Of a DNA stretch of 64,000 nt, positions 24,260 to 36,294 are shown piece by piece. Position numbers and translations under genes: made by a program. Below the pieces are notes generated by a model, which was given only the letters and a program-made list of their open reading frames with translations, searched no databases and was not told the origin of the DNA. Origin of the DNA: an uncultured Prochlorococcus sp. Lineage in GTDB: Bacteria; Cyanobacteriota; Cyanobacteriia; PCC-6307; Cyanobiaceae. Where the stretch lies: positions 1 to 64,000 of the forward strand of contig CACEFS010000002.1 in assembly GCA_902558895.1 (NCBI GenBank). The letters run 5' to 3'. Within the stretch, counting starts at the first letter, position 1; each line of letters begins with the position of its first letter.

Positions 24260-25506
24260 ATTTTAACTCAAAGGACGCAAAGTTAAAGAATTTAATTTAC
24301 GACGTTGATGATTCCTTATTTAATAAGGAAAATTATTCTAAGGAAAAATTTGAGCACCTTTGCGTATGTAGTGGAGGTACAACCTCTAGCTGTGCAAAAA
24401 ATGGTTTTACAACTCTTGATCTAAGAAAAAATCACAGCAAAATTCACCTTGATAGAGAAAGCAATTTAGTAACAATTGGAGGTGGAGTAATAATGGGGGA
24501 TCTAATAAATCATTTGCAAAAACATAATCGAAGTTTTCCAATCGGACTCTCTAAACTTCCTGGGGCAGGCTATATACTTACTGGTGGAGTAAGCCCACTT
24601 AGTAGAGCCCACGGATTAGCTATTGATAATATTGAATCAATTAAGGGGTTCTTGGGTAATGGTAAATTTATCTTTTTAAAAAAAAATCAAATAAATCCAG
24701 AGGAACAATTAATTTGGGAAGCAATTAAAGGCGCAGCCCCCTTCTTCTCAATCATTACCGAAATAGAACTTAAAACTATCCAATCTAATCCAATTAAAGT
24801 TATAGAAGGATTTGTAAATCTAAATGAACTTTCAGAAATAATAAAACTATCAGAGGAATTTCCAGAAAATATTAGTCTTCAATGGATTTATGCTCAAAAA
24901 ATTTATATATATATTTTTGCTGAACTAAAAATTAATTTAGAGGATAAAAGAACAGAAGAATACTTAATGCTTCTAGACAAATTTCCCGCTCTAGAAAAAC
25001 AATTTTTTGAGAACTTTAACAAAATAAATTTTTTTCCAAAGGAATTGAATTTATATGAGCTGAATGCAAATAACCATTCTGAGGTAATTAGTCTTCTTGG
25101 AGAAGATTTAAAAAACGATATTCCAAGTTTCATAAAATGTTTGAATGAAATAATGGATAATAAACCTAATAATTCTTGTTACATTGCTTCTCAACAATTA
25201 GGTTGCAAAACTAAAAAGTTAAATCATGGTTCAAGCTTTTTTGTACATAGAAAAAGTACTTGGAAACCATGGATATATGCATCATGGAAAAAAAATGATC
25301 TTCAAGAAAAAGAAGTCGCTCTGGAATGGATCTATAAATCGTGGAGCAAGCTAAAAAGATTTTATCCATATATTCACTTAGCCCAATTGCATAATCATTT
25401 GAGTTCTCATGAAGAAGAAATTACATTAGCCTTTGGCAATAGAATGAATGAATTAAAAACTTTAAAGAATATTTTTGACCCACAAGGTATTTTGCCTCCT
25501 TTATGA
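24226..25506 (+). CDS. FAD-binding (BBE/GlcD-like) oxidoreductase
   Basis: NLVTIGGGVIMGDLINHLQKHNRSFPIGLSKLPGAGYILTGGVSPLSRAHGLAIDNI FAD-binding motif; GTG start. Confidence 0.75.
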   Translation: MKKNNNLLEIPNFNSKDAKLKNLIYDVDDSLFNKENYSKEKFEHLCVCSGGTTSSCAKNGFTTLDLRKNHSKIHLDRESNLVTIGGGVIMGDLINHLQKHNRSFPIGLSKLPGAGYILTGGVSPLSRAHGLAIDNIESIKGFLGNGKFIFLKKNQINPEEQLIWEAIKGAAPFFSIITEIELKTIQSNPIKVIEGFVNLNELSEIIKLSEEFPENISLQWIYAQKIYIYIFAELKINLEDKRTEEYLMLLDKFPALEKQFFENFNKINFFPKELNLYELNANNHSEVISLLGEDLKNDIPSFIKCLNEIMDNKPNNSCYIASQQLGCKTKKLNHGSSFFVHRKSTWKPWIYASWKKNDLQEKEVALEWIYKSWSKLKRFYPYIHLAQLHNHLSSHEEEITLAFGNRMNELKTLKNIFDPQGILPPL

Positions 25507-25536
25507 GGTAGCTTCTTAATTATCAAAAAACTTAAA

Positions 25537-27102
25537 ATGTCAAATTTCTCAAGATATTTTTCTAAAAATTGGTTAAATGATCCAAAGTCAAATATTCTCT
25601 CAGGCTTAGTTGTTGCTTTTGCAATGATCCCAGAAGCAATTGCTTTTTCAGGTATAGCTGGTGTAGATCCTAAAGTTGGCCTTTTTGGTGCATTTTGCTT
25701 ATCTATAACAATTGCGATTGTTGGAGGAAGAAGGGGTATGATCACTTCTGCCACAGGTTCGACAGCTCTTTTAATGACTGGACTTGTTGCCTATGGAGAA
25801 TCACAAGCCCCTGGATTAGGAGTCCCATATCTTATTGCAGCTGGAATATTAACTGGAATTTTCCAAATTCTTTGGGGATATTTAAGACTTGCCTACCAAA
25901 TGCGGTTTGTGCCAACAGGAGTATTAAGTGGATTTGTAAATGCACTGGCACTTTTAATATTTCAAGCACAACTACCTCAGTTAGGAATAGGTATTAAAGA
26001 ATCAAAAGAATTAGTTGAACAAACTTTAAGTCAATATCCAGTTAACTCTCAGATTCCAGTAGTTTGGATTCTTGTAATCCTAGGATTAATAATTATCTAT
26101 GGGCTTCCAAAAATCACAAAAGTAATCCCATCTCAACTTATCGCAATAGTAGTAATAACGTTTATAAGCATATTCTTTAATCTAGATGTGCCGACAGTTA
26201 GCGATTTGGGTAAATTACCTGATGGATTACCAAGTATTTCTCTCCCTTTTGGATCAATAGAAAATGGAAAAGTACCTTTTAGTCTTGAAACATTAGGGAT
26301 AATTTTACCGACCTCACTTGCAATATCTCTCGTGGGTTTAATGGAAACCTTTTTAACGCAAGACATTTTAGACGATGTAACTGATACAAGTTCAAATAAA
26401 AATAAAGAAGCAAGAGGACAGGGAATCGCTAATATTGTGGCATCTTTATTTGGTGGAATGGCTGGATGTGCCTTAGTTGGGCAATCTGTAATGAATACTG
26501 AGAATGGTGGTAAATCTAGATTATCAACCCTCTCCTCAGGTATATCTCTACTAATTATGATCATCCTCTTAAAGTCTTGGATTGGAGCAATCCCGATGGC
26601 TGCTTTAGTGGCAATCATGATAACGATTGCAATAAGTACAGCAGATATAAATGGATTAAAAAATATTAGAAAGATACCTAAAAGCGATACTGCAGTCATG
26701 CTTATGACTTTTGCAGTTACTATGCTTACAAAACCTCATAATCTTGCACTTGGAGTTATTGCCGGAGTTGCATTAGCTGCAATTCTTTTCAGCAGAAAAG
26801 TTGCAAAAGTTATAACTGTCTCAACAGCAAAAGAAAATAATTTAACTACCTACAAAGTAAAAGGACAGTTATTTTTTGTAAGTAAAATTTATTTTTTACA
26901 AGGATTTGATATTCATGAACATCCAGAAAATATCGTAATTGACATGTCATTAGCTCATATTTGGGATCAAAGTGGCGTTGTTGCTCTTGAGCAAATTATT
27001 AGAAAATTCCAGAATGGTGGGTCCAAAGTTGAAATTGTAGGATTAAATAAAGAAAGTCTTAACTTATTTGAAAGACTAGGTGGTGTAGAAAGCGCTCATT
27101 GA
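25537..27102 (+). CDS. SulP-family anion transporter with STAS domain
   Basis: NILSGLVVAFAMIPEAIAFSGIAGVDPKVGLF; C-terminal STAS-like ENIVIDMSLAHIWDQSGVVALEQI. Confidence 0.9.
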   Translation: MSNFSRYFSKNWLNDPKSNILSGLVVAFAMIPEAIAFSGIAGVDPKVGLFGAFCLSITIAIVGGRRGMITSATGSTALLMTGLVAYGESQAPGLGVPYLIAAGILTGIFQILWGYLRLAYQMRFVPTGVLSGFVNALALLIFQAQLPQLGIGIKESKELVEQTLSQYPVNSQIPVVWILVILGLIIIYGLPKITKVIPSQLIAIVVITFISIFFNLDVPTVSDLGKLPDGLPSISLPFGSIENGKVPFSLETLGIILPTSLAISLVGLMETFLTQDILDDVTDTSSNKNKEARGQGIANIVASLFGGMAGCALVGQSVMNTENGGKSRLSTLSSGISLLIMIILLKSWIGAIPMAALVAIMITIAISTADINGLKNIRKIPKSDTAVMLMTFAVTMLTKPHNLALGVIAGVALAAILFSRKVAKVITVSTAKENNLTTYKVKGQLFFVSKIYFLQGFDIHEHPENIVIDMSLAHIWDQSGVVALEQIIRKFQNGGSKVEIVGLNKESLNLFERLGGVESAH

Positions 27103-27108
27103 AAAAAG

Positions 27109-27999
27109 TTAATTAAGACTAACTTGTTGATAACAAAACCAAAGCCATTGCTGAAAAAGCAAATTCCTATGAGATCTCCAAGCGGTTTTTGAACTATTTA
27201 GATCAAAATTTTCAGGTGGAGGAACATCTCCCTTTTCTTTGTCTCTTTCAATTTCACTAATAATTCTATGCACCGTATATTCAGGATGACCTAAATGCAT
27301 AAGTTGTTTTTTATCATTAGATTCAAATATTGTATATCCGACATTTTCTCCATAAGCCAACAAATTCAATTTCCCTTCTTTTTGGGCCTTCTCCATCTCT
27401 AAATCTGGTAATCCCGCAAATCTACTTTGAGGACAAATAAATTCATCATCTTGTGTACCCATCAAAGGGTGACCAGGAACAAGACTTTTTAAAGGGTATA
27501 CCCCAAATAATTTCCTATCAAAAACTTCTTTATCAACCCCTGCCAAATAAGCCAGCGCAAAGCCAGCCCAACATAATCCAAGAGTACTCGCACAAGAATT
27601 TCTGGCTTCATTTACAATTTTCACAAATTCATCCCAATACTTAACCTCCTCAAAGGCTAGGTGCTCAATAGGTGCTCCAGTAATAATGATTCCATCTAAC
27701 GGTTCTGGATTATTTGCTTCTTCCCAAGTTATGTATAGATTATTTAGATGATTAAGATCCCATGTTTTATAAGAGTGAGTTTTAAGCTTTATCCAAACTG
27801 GCTCAATTTGAAGAGGAGACAAACCAAGTGGGTGTAGTAAGTTAAATTCATACTGCTTGCCAAGAGGCATGATATTTAAAATACCAATCCTAAGAGGACG
27901 TATATCTTGTCTTTTTGCCAATTCTGGTTCAATCCAAGATATATGATTTTTCTCAACATCACTAATCTTGTGATAGTTACTAGGAATTATTAAAGCCAA
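27109..27999 (-). CDS. metA: Homoserine O-acyltransferase
   Basis: RPLRIGILNIMPLGKQYEFNLLHPLGLSPLQIEPVWIK; LGLCWAGFALAYLAG. Confidence 0.92.
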   Translation of the reverse strand: MALIIPSNYHKISDVEKNHISWIEPELAKRQDIRPLRIGILNIMPLGKQYEFNLLHPLGLSPLQIEPVWIKLKTHSYKTWDLNHLNNLYITWEEANNPEPLDGIIITGAPIEHLAFEEVKYWDEFVKIVNEARNSCASTLGLCWAGFALAYLAGVDKEVFDRKLFGVYPLKSLVPGHPLMGTQDDEFICPQSRFAGLPDLEMEKAQKEGKLNLLAYGENVGYTIFESNDKKQLMHLGHPEYTVHRIISEIERDKEKGDVPPPENFDLNSSKTAWRSHRNLLFQQWLWFCYQQVSLN

Positions 28000-28012
28000 T
28001 AAATCTCCTTTC

Positions 28013-29365
<1,353 letters not shown>

Positions 29366-29414
29366 CTATTTAACTTAAAAAAGTCCCAAAAAAAAACAAA
29401 AAAAAGATAAATAT

Positions 29415-30074
29415 TTATAAATCCTTTTTTAATGAAGGGTAATTATCTTTCATATATAAACTCAAATCTTCTTTTATCGCAGATCTGAGTTTCTCAATAT
29501 TTGCAGAATCAATTATTGGAAAAGTTTTATTAGCCTCAGGATCTTTTTCAGTAATTGATTTCCAATTCTTACCAACATTTTTTTCAGAGTTGTTTAGAAC
29601 CTCATCAAAATTGAAACCCTTATTATTGTTTTTAGCGTCAAATTGACTAAAAGCTTTATTTATGAGTCCTTTTCTAATTTCGAATATATTCTTAGCTTTT
29701 AAAGTATCTGGGAGACCCATAACTGGTTGTAATTCCTTAAGAAGTTTTATTTCCTCTTCAATTAAAAGTGTCCACACACCATATTTATTTTTTGGAAGAT
29801 TAGAATTACTAAAAACATTGATTTCTTCAAGATAAAAATTTAACCATAAATAATATGATTTTTCTTCAATAGTTTTTTTAACGGATATCTTTTTATTTTG
29901 GATCTTAGGTAGCAACTTCTCTGCTTTCTTCAAAAACTGTCTGTCTTCTCTCTCTAAATTTATTAATCCCCATCTTTGACTGTATTCCCATAAATCTTCG
30001 TATCTTGTCAAGTCTTCTTGATTCCATCCAAGAGCTTTCAGTTCATGAGAACGATGTGATAATTCCTTTTTCAA
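29415..30074 (-). CDS. Conserved hypothetical protein
   Basis: 219 aa ORF, no recognised domain. Confidence 0.65.
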   Translation of the reverse strand: MKKELSHRSHELKALGWNQEDLTRYEDLWEYSQRWGLINLEREDRQFLKKAEKLLPKIQNKKISVKKTIEEKSYYLWLNFYLEEINVFSNSNLPKNKYGVWTLLIEEEIKLLKELQPVMGLPDTLKAKNIFEIRKGLINKAFSQFDAKNNNKGFNFDEVLNNSEKNVGKNWKSITEKDPEANKTFPIIDSANIEKLRSAIKEDLSLYMKDNYPSLKKDL

Positions 30075-30167
30075 AAAAAACCTTTTAAAACCATAATAAT
30101 TCTAACTCCGCAATTAGGATTAGTAAATAAATGAAGAACTTAGCTTTTTAGTTAATTAAATAAATAA

Positions 30168-31679
30168 TCAATTATTAAAATAATTATTAATAATTTTCAA
30201 TACATTTATATAACTTGGATTTTTTTTAGAAATTTGATTATTATTTTCACTTTTTTTTAGATTGCTTTTCTCTTTGTTAATAAACAATTTCTTATAAAGA
30301 ATTTCAATATCATTAAAAAGATAATCTCCTTTTAATTTTTCATTTAGTTCTAAAGATAATTCAGATTTCACAGATTCTTGGCAAAAATTAGTGATTTCTT
30401 CTGAACTAATTAAAACCTTATAAATTTCTTTTTTTTCTTCTGAATTAGCATTAAAACATAAATAAATCAGATTAATCATTGAACAATTATTATTTTTAAT
30501 TTTGAATTCTTTATAAATATCTGGCCAAAATTTTAAGGATTTTAAACCTTCTAAACCTCCTTGACATAGAGAATATTTATTACACCAATTTACAAATTCT
30601 GAAACATCTTTTGGACATCTTTTGAGTTGTAAAAGCATATCTGACAAAACTTGTCCTGCCTGAAAATTTCTTGTTGGTTTTCCTTCATTTGGTAGAGTCA
30701 TACTACCTAAGACATCAGCTTTAACAGCATTTAATTGAGAAAAAGTATAATCTCCTTTTTTACAATATTTATCATTTATTATTTCATTTGCACTAATTAT
30801 TTCTTCACCATAACCAAGTTCTTTTAGTGAAAGATATTTATTCTCTAATTTATTTTCTTTTCTTACTTGTAATGATACTGATGCGGCCTGATCTAAACAT
30901 TGAGTTAACAAAATCGTATTAATTGTAGGTAGCATTCCTGGCTTATCGCAATGAAAGTTGTTTACAAAACCTGCAAATATGGATGAGATATTTTTTATTG
31001 ATTTTATATATTGACATTCAATATTATGAACTCCAGGAGAAACTTGAATTTTCGGTGATAATTGATTCAAAATGCGAGCTCCTATTAAAGCAGTTAGGGG
31101 ATCAGGATGGCAGAAATTTGCAGTAAAACTATCATTAGGATTTCGTAAAGCTCCGTGACGATGAAATCCTGTAAAAAAAGCTAAATTTGAATATTTATTA
31201 CAGAGAATAAAAGGGGTTTTATTTTGATTATCAATACAAAAAGAACCGACGAGACAGCCAAGAACAACATTTTTTCTTTTTAGAGTTTTTCTGAGTTCTA
31301 AAGCATGTTTAACATCATCTTGTATGTGATTACTGTTTGAAGCAAGAATAACTATCTCACACTTTAAGAGAAGATCCTTAAGATCAAAAGACTTTTTTAT
31401 TCCCTCTAAAGAATAATGATGTCCCATTCTCTTAATCTTTTCAATAGTCCCATTATCCATATCAGAAAGAACATCATTTGAGAAAGCACCTAACAAATCT
31501 CTATCTTTCCTAGGAGCTAAGAGAATATTATTTGATTTTCCATGCATAGCACAGTTGTATGCTAATGAGGCAGGATATAAACCAACACTATAAAATCCAA
31601 CTTTGCTGTTCTCTATATTTTCAATCAATGAATAAAAATATTTTTCATCATTTATGTTTTCTATGAAATTATTCTTCAT
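30168..31679 (-). CDS. NAD-dependent glycerol-3-phosphate dehydrogenase-like protein
   Basis: Rossmann-like N terminus KVGFYSVGLYPASLAYNCAMHGKSNNILL with a divergent 503 aa body. Confidence 0.5.
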   Translation of the reverse strand: MKNNFIENINDEKYFYSLIENIENSKVGFYSVGLYPASLAYNCAMHGKSNNILLAPRKDRDLLGAFSNDVLSDMDNGTIEKIKRMGHHYSLEGIKKSFDLKDLLLKCEIVILASNSNHIQDDVKHALELRKTLKRKNVVLGCLVGSFCIDNQNKTPFILCNKYSNLAFFTGFHRHGALRNPNDSFTANFCHPDPLTALIGARILNQLSPKIQVSPGVHNIECQYIKSIKNISSIFAGFVNNFHCDKPGMLPTINTILLTQCLDQAASVSLQVRKENKLENKYLSLKELGYGEEIISANEIINDKYCKKGDYTFSQLNAVKADVLGSMTLPNEGKPTRNFQAGQVLSDMLLQLKRCPKDVSEFVNWCNKYSLCQGGLEGLKSLKFWPDIYKEFKIKNNNCSMINLIYLCFNANSEEKKEIYKVLISSEEITNFCQESVKSELSLELNEKLKGDYLFNDIEILYKKLFINKEKSNLKKSENNNQISKKNPSYINVLKIINNYFNN

Positions 31680-31845
31680 TTTTGGAAATTTTTGATAAAT
31701 TTTTTAATTTCTTACCCATACCAACATTTTTCTACATTAAAGCAGTTCTTGACCATAGCAAATTATTTATTGTAAATATTGAATTTTTTAATTTATAATT
31801 TCTCTGAGATATAGAAATTTAATTAAAAGAGAAATAATTATAAAT

Positions 31846-33072
31846 ATGGAATATATGGCAAATAATTTAAAGACACAAAAACAATTAATTTCTTCTAAAA
31901 ATATCTTAATTATTCAAGACATTGACGGAGTTTGCATCCCTTTAGTTAAAGATCCAATGACTAGAGAATTAGAATCAAAATATATCTATGCAGTAAAACA
32001 ATTTGCAGAGGAATTCTTTGTATTAACTTGCGGGGAACATGAAGGTCCAAGAGGGGTTAACAGAATAATAGAAAGGAGTTTAAGAAGTACTACTGAGCCC
32101 AAAAACAAAGAACTATATTTAAGAGGTTTAGCAGCCTGCGGAGTAGAGTATCAAGACAACAATGGTGAAATAAGTTTTGAAGGAGTCTCAGAAAAAGAAC
32201 TAAATTTTTTATCTAAAGTGCCTAGTCAAATAAGACCAAAGTTTAATTTTATAGTTAAAAATATTTTTCCAGAACTTAACCAAGAAGATATCAATTTTCA
32301 CGCAGTAAAATCAATATGCGAAACACGTTTCTCTCCAACAATTAATTTCAATAGCCTATTTGATTTAGTTAACAATGATTCTGATAAAAGAAAGCTTATT
32401 CAAAATAGTTTTGAAAAAATGATGAATGAAATCATCTTAAAAGCTGAATCCGAAGGCCTTAAAAACTCATTTTTCCTGCATATTTCACCAAATTTGGGAA
32501 ATAAAAATGGTAAAGAAATAATTAAACTTTCTTCTAAAGATGATATTGGATCAACAGACATACAATTACTTATTAAAGGAGCAGTTAAAGATTCTGGAGT
32601 TTTATTCCTTTTAAATAAATTTATTGCAGATAAAACTGGTAAAGCTCCTTTTGGAAGTAATTTTAATTTCAGAAACTCTCCAAATTCTATTGCGGAAAAA
32701 ATTGATTTATGCAAAAGAACTATTCAAACAGAAGATATGCCTTTGATTGTAGGAGTTGGCGACACCATAACATCAAAAAAAAATAATGGTGAAAAGAGTT
32801 ATTTGAGAGGAGGAAGTGACAGATCTTTTTTAGAATTTATACAAATATTAGGGAATGAATTTGGGATTAATAATAAAATAATTTTTGTAGATAGTAGTTC
32901 TGGTGAAGTTGAAAGACCCTCTACAAAAAAAACTGGTTTAAAAGGTATCAGTGATCTTTATGACAACTTAAAGTTTGACTTGGTTTTTCAAAATGGTCCC
33001 AAAGAATATATAAGTTGGTTTATTGAACTTGCTAATAAGAGATCAAACTTTAAAAAAAATGTTGACTTTTGA
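31846..33072 (+). CDS. stpA: Glucosylglycerol-phosphate phosphatase-like
   Basis: NILIIQDIDGVCIPLVKDPMTRELESKYIYAVKQFAEEFFVLTCGEHEGPRGVNRIIERSL. Confidence 0.85.
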   Translation: MEYMANNLKTQKQLISSKNILIIQDIDGVCIPLVKDPMTRELESKYIYAVKQFAEEFFVLTCGEHEGPRGVNRIIERSLRSTTEPKNKELYLRGLAACGVEYQDNNGEISFEGVSEKELNFLSKVPSQIRPKFNFIVKNIFPELNQEDINFHAVKSICETRFSPTINFNSLFDLVNNDSDKRKLIQNSFEKMMNEIILKAESEGLKNSFFLHISPNLGNKNGKEIIKLSSKDDIGSTDIQLLIKGAVKDSGVLFLLNKFIADKTGKAPFGSNFNFRNSPNSIAEKIDLCKRTIQTEDMPLIVGVGDTITSKKNNGEKSYLRGGSDRSFLEFIQILGNEFGINNKIIFVDSSSGEVERPSTKKTGLKGISDLYDNLKFDLVFQNGPKEYISWFIELANKRSNFKKNVDF

Positions 33073-33105
33073 ATTTTCAAATGCCAATTTATAAATAATA
33101 GATTT

Positions 33106-34038
33106 ATGAAAGAAAAATTCCCCTCAATATATAAAGAACCTATTGAAACACTGCAAATCAATATAGGTTATAAATGCAATCAGGCTTGTAAGCATTGTCA
33201 TGTTAATTCAAGTCCTCTAAGGACTGAAAAGATGTCCAATGAAATAATATCTCTTATTCCAAAAATAATTGATAAGTACAAAATCAAAACTTTAGACATA
33301 ACAGGTGGCGCGCCAGAACTTCACCCAGAATTTAAAAACCTAATAGCTAGTTTGAGCACAAAGCAAGTTGATATTATTGATAGATGCAATTTAACAATTT
33401 TCTTTGAAGAAGGTTATGAAGATATTCCTCAATTTCTTGCAAAGAATAAAGTAATAGTTACTGCCTCGCTACCATGTTACGAAAAAGATAATGTCGAGTT
33501 TCAAAGGGGTCTTGGGGTTTTTGAAAAAAGTATTAATGCTATAAAAATTCTTAATGATCTAGGCTATGGAAAGAAAGAAAGTGGATTGCAATTAAATCTT
33601 GTTTACAACCCTGTTAGCCCAATTCTTCCACCTTCTCAGAAGATATTGGAACAAGATTATAAAAAAATACTATTCGAAAAATATAATATTGTTTTTAATA
33701 ACTTATATACAATAACTAATATGCCAATAAATAGATACGCAGAATCTCTAAGAAGAGAAGGAAAACTAAATATTTATTACAAATTACTAAAAGAAAATTT
33801 TAATGAAAATAATTTAGACAATCTTATGTGCAAAAAAACTATTAGTGTAAATTGGCTTGGAGAAATTTATGATTGTGACTTTAATCAACAGCTAAATTTA
33901 CGAGAGAATAAAGGACCAAAGACCCTTTTTGATCTATTGGATGAGTCATTTACTTTTGACTATAGGGTAGCTGTAAAAGAACATTGTTTTGCTTGTACTG
34001 CAGGTGCAGGATCTAGTTGCGGAGGAACTTTAAGTTAA
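33106..34038 (+). CDS. arsS: Arsenosugar biosynthesis radical SAM protein
   Basis: NIGYKCNQACKHCHVNSSPLRTE; TGGAPELHPEF; C-terminal HCFACTAGAGSSCGGTL. Confidence 0.85.
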   Translation: MKEKFPSIYKEPIETLQINIGYKCNQACKHCHVNSSPLRTEKMSNEIISLIPKIIDKYKIKTLDITGGAPELHPEFKNLIASLSTKQVDIIDRCNLTIFFEEGYEDIPQFLAKNKVIVTASLPCYEKDNVEFQRGLGVFEKSINAIKILNDLGYGKKESGLQLNLVYNPVSPILPPSQKILEQDYKKILFEKYNIVFNNLYTITNMPINRYAESLRREGKLNIYYKLLKENFNENNLDNLMCKKTISVNWLGEIYDCDFNQQLNLRENKGPKTLFDLLDESFTFDYRVAVKEHCFACTAGAGSSCGGTLS

Positions 34039-34044
34039 AATCTA

Positions 34045-34500
34045 CTAAATGCAATTAGGACATATAGCTCTTACGTTTAAGGAGGATTCAATTAGTTTAA
34101 ACCCATTAATTTTTGCTGCAACTTTGCCTGCTTTTAAAACTTCTTCATTTTCGAATTCTTCTGTTCTGCCACACCTAATACAAATTAAATGATGATGATC
34201 AGGATTGTCATTACTGAGCAACTCATATCTGTGTCCGCCCTCACTTAGTTCTAATTCATGAAGCAAACCCATTTGTACTAAAAGTCTTAAAGTTCTATAA
34301 ATTGTTGCGAGAGAAACTTTGGAACTTGATTTAACTAACTTTTCATGTACCTCTTCAGCACTAAGATGCTTTCCAGAACCAATATTTTCAAATAAATTAA
34401 GAACCTTAAGCCTTTGAGGAGTTAACCTCTTACCATCTTTATGTAAACCGTCTCCAAGAGGAGATGTGATTACATTGTACTGAGAGGAAAATGACAACAA
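34045..34500 (-). CDS. fur: Fur-family transcriptional regulator
   Basis: RLTPQRLKVLNLFE; SLATIYRTLRLLVQMGLLHELELSEGGHRYE; HHHLICIRCGRTEEF. Confidence 0.88.
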   Translation of the reverse strand: MLSFSSQYNVITSPLGDGLHKDGKRLTPQRLKVLNLFENIGSGKHLSAEEVHEKLVKSSSKVSLATIYRTLRLLVQMGLLHELELSEGGHRYELLSNDNPDHHHLICIRCGRTEEFENEEVLKAGKVAAKINGFKLIESSLNVRAICPNCI

Positions 34501-34614
34501 TTAACACAAGGCTATTCTCAATAATAACGCCAGATGAGAGTAAAACAACTTTTTGGTTTAAAATGTTTACTAAAGTTGTTCAAAATACTATGTTAAATAT
34601 ATCTTTAAATACAA

Positions 34615-35184
34615 ATGATGAAGGGGCATGAAAAATCTTCTGAAAAACTATCACCAAAAGTGAATGCTTTACTAATAATAGATGTTCAGGAAAAAATTAT
34701 TAGACCAATATTTAAAAAGGATTCAATAACCAAAAACATCAAAAAGCTTATAGATGCCTACCAAATTTTACAAGAAAACATTTTTTTATCTGAACAGAAC
34801 CCATTCAAATTGGGTGCAACGATACCTGAATTATTGCCCAAAAATGGATTTAAAAAAATTGAGAAAATGGACTTTAGCCTAGCTAAAATACAAGAATTTT
34901 TAGAAGAACTTAAAAATAAAAAAATTACAAATTTGATAGTTTGTGGTATCGAAACGCATATTTGTATTCAACAAACAGCCTTGGATTGTTTACAAAAAGG
35001 ATTTGAAGTTATTCTCGTATCAGATGCTATGAGCAGTCGAAATAGGGTAGATCATGAAATAGCATTGCAGAGAATGATTCAGATGGGAGCAATCTTAACT
35101 ACTACTGAATCAATAATTTTTGAATTATGCAAAACTGCCGATAGAAAAGAATTTAAAGAAATTAGAAATATAATAATTAGATAA
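34615..35184 (+). CDS. Isochorismatase/nicotinamidase-family hydrolase
   Basis: ALLIIDVQEKI; NLIVCGIETHICIQQTALDCLQKGFEVILVSDAMSSR. Confidence 0.88.
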   Translation: MMKGHEKSSEKLSPKVNALLIIDVQEKIIRPIFKKDSITKNIKKLIDAYQILQENIFLSEQNPFKLGATIPELLPKNGFKKIEKMDFSLAKIQEFLEELKNKKITNLIVCGIETHICIQQTALDCLQKGFEVILVSDAMSSRNRVDHEIALQRMIQMGAILTTTESIIFELCKTADRKEFKEIRNIIIR

Positions 35185-35256
35185 AGAAAAATCAAGACTG
35201 GTTTGTTATCTAGAGATAATTTAAAATTTCATTAAAGATAAATTTTTAAGTTTTAT

Positions 35257-36294
35257 TTGAATATGAAATTAGTTAATGAAAACTTCCTTCTGGCAATATC
35301 TATTTTCATTATTGGGATTTTATTGTCGATTATAATTTCTAAACTTTCAAAAATATTCTTCAAAAAGATCTCCAAACGTACAAAAACAAATTTTGATGAT
35401 TTTATTTTTGAGGTCATTTCTGGAATTATTAAACCTATAGGTTTTCTCCTCACATTTTATTTTTCAATTGACTATTTTTTTTCTGATGAAATAACTTTTA
35501 TATCTGTATTATTGAATATTCTGAAATTATTTATATTGATTATAGTTATAAAAGCTCTCAACAAAGTTTTAATAAGATCTTTAACAGAATCGATATCGAA
35601 AATTAATGATTCCTCAATCAGTTCAATGATATCTTCACTTACTCCTTTAATAAAAGCATTAACATGGACTATTGGTTCAATTTTTTTCTTACAAAATATA
35701 GGTGTTCAAATGACTGCTATTTGGGCTTTACTAAGTGCAGGGGGAATTGGAGCAGGATTAGCTTTGAAAGATCCAGTTCAGGAGTTTTTTGAATATATAA
35801 CAATTTTGCTTGATAAACCTTTTCAAAAAGGTGAGTTTATAAAATCTGATGGTGTCTTAGGAATGGTTGAGAGAGTGGGCGTAAGATCCTCGAGGATAAG
35901 AAGTATCAATGGAGAAGTAATAGTAATGAGCAACAGCGCCTTAACAAATGGAATAATTTCAAATTACGCACAAATGAAAAAAAGGAGGTTAGTGCATAAA
36001 TTGGGAGTTGTTTATGGAACCTCTCCAAAACTCATGAAATTGATTCCAATAATAATTAAAAAAATAGTTGAAGAGACAAAAGATGCGTCTTTTGATAGAT
36101 GTCATTTCACAGATTTCGGTGACTTCAGTCTTAATTTCGAAATTGTTTATTACATTCCAACAAATAATTATCTCGCTGCAATGGAAGCTCAACAATCTAT
36201 AAATTTAAGAATTATTGAGGAATTTGCGATTAATAATATAGAGTTTGCATTCCCAACACAAACCTTAAATATTGAAAGCAACAAAGCCAAATGA
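35257..36294 (+). CDS. Small-conductance mechanosensitive channel (MscS family)
   Basis: GIGAGLALKDPVQEFFEYITILLDKPFQKGEFIKSDGVLGMVERVGVRSSRIRSINGE. Confidence 0.9.
   Translation: MNMKLVNENFLLAISIFIIGILLSIIISKLSKIFFKKISKRTKTNFDDFIFEVISGIIKPIGFLLTFYFSIDYFFSDEITFISVLLNILKLFILIIVIKALNKVLIRSLTESISKINDSSISSMISSLTPLIKALTWTIGSIFFLQNIGVQMTAIWALLSAGGIGAGLALKDPVQEFFEYITILLDKPFQKGEFIKSDGVLGMVERVGVRSSRIRSINGEVIVMSNSALTNGIISNYAQMKKRRLVHKLGVVYGTSPKLMKLIPIIIKKIVEETKDASFDRCHFTDFGDFSLNFEIVYYIPTNNYLAAMEAQQSINLRIIEEFAINNIEFAFPTQTLNIESNKAK

Noticed and set aside
26133-26699. 188 aa minus-strand ORF antisense to the SulP transporter
   Set aside because: Antisense shadow ORF of a hydrophobic protein.
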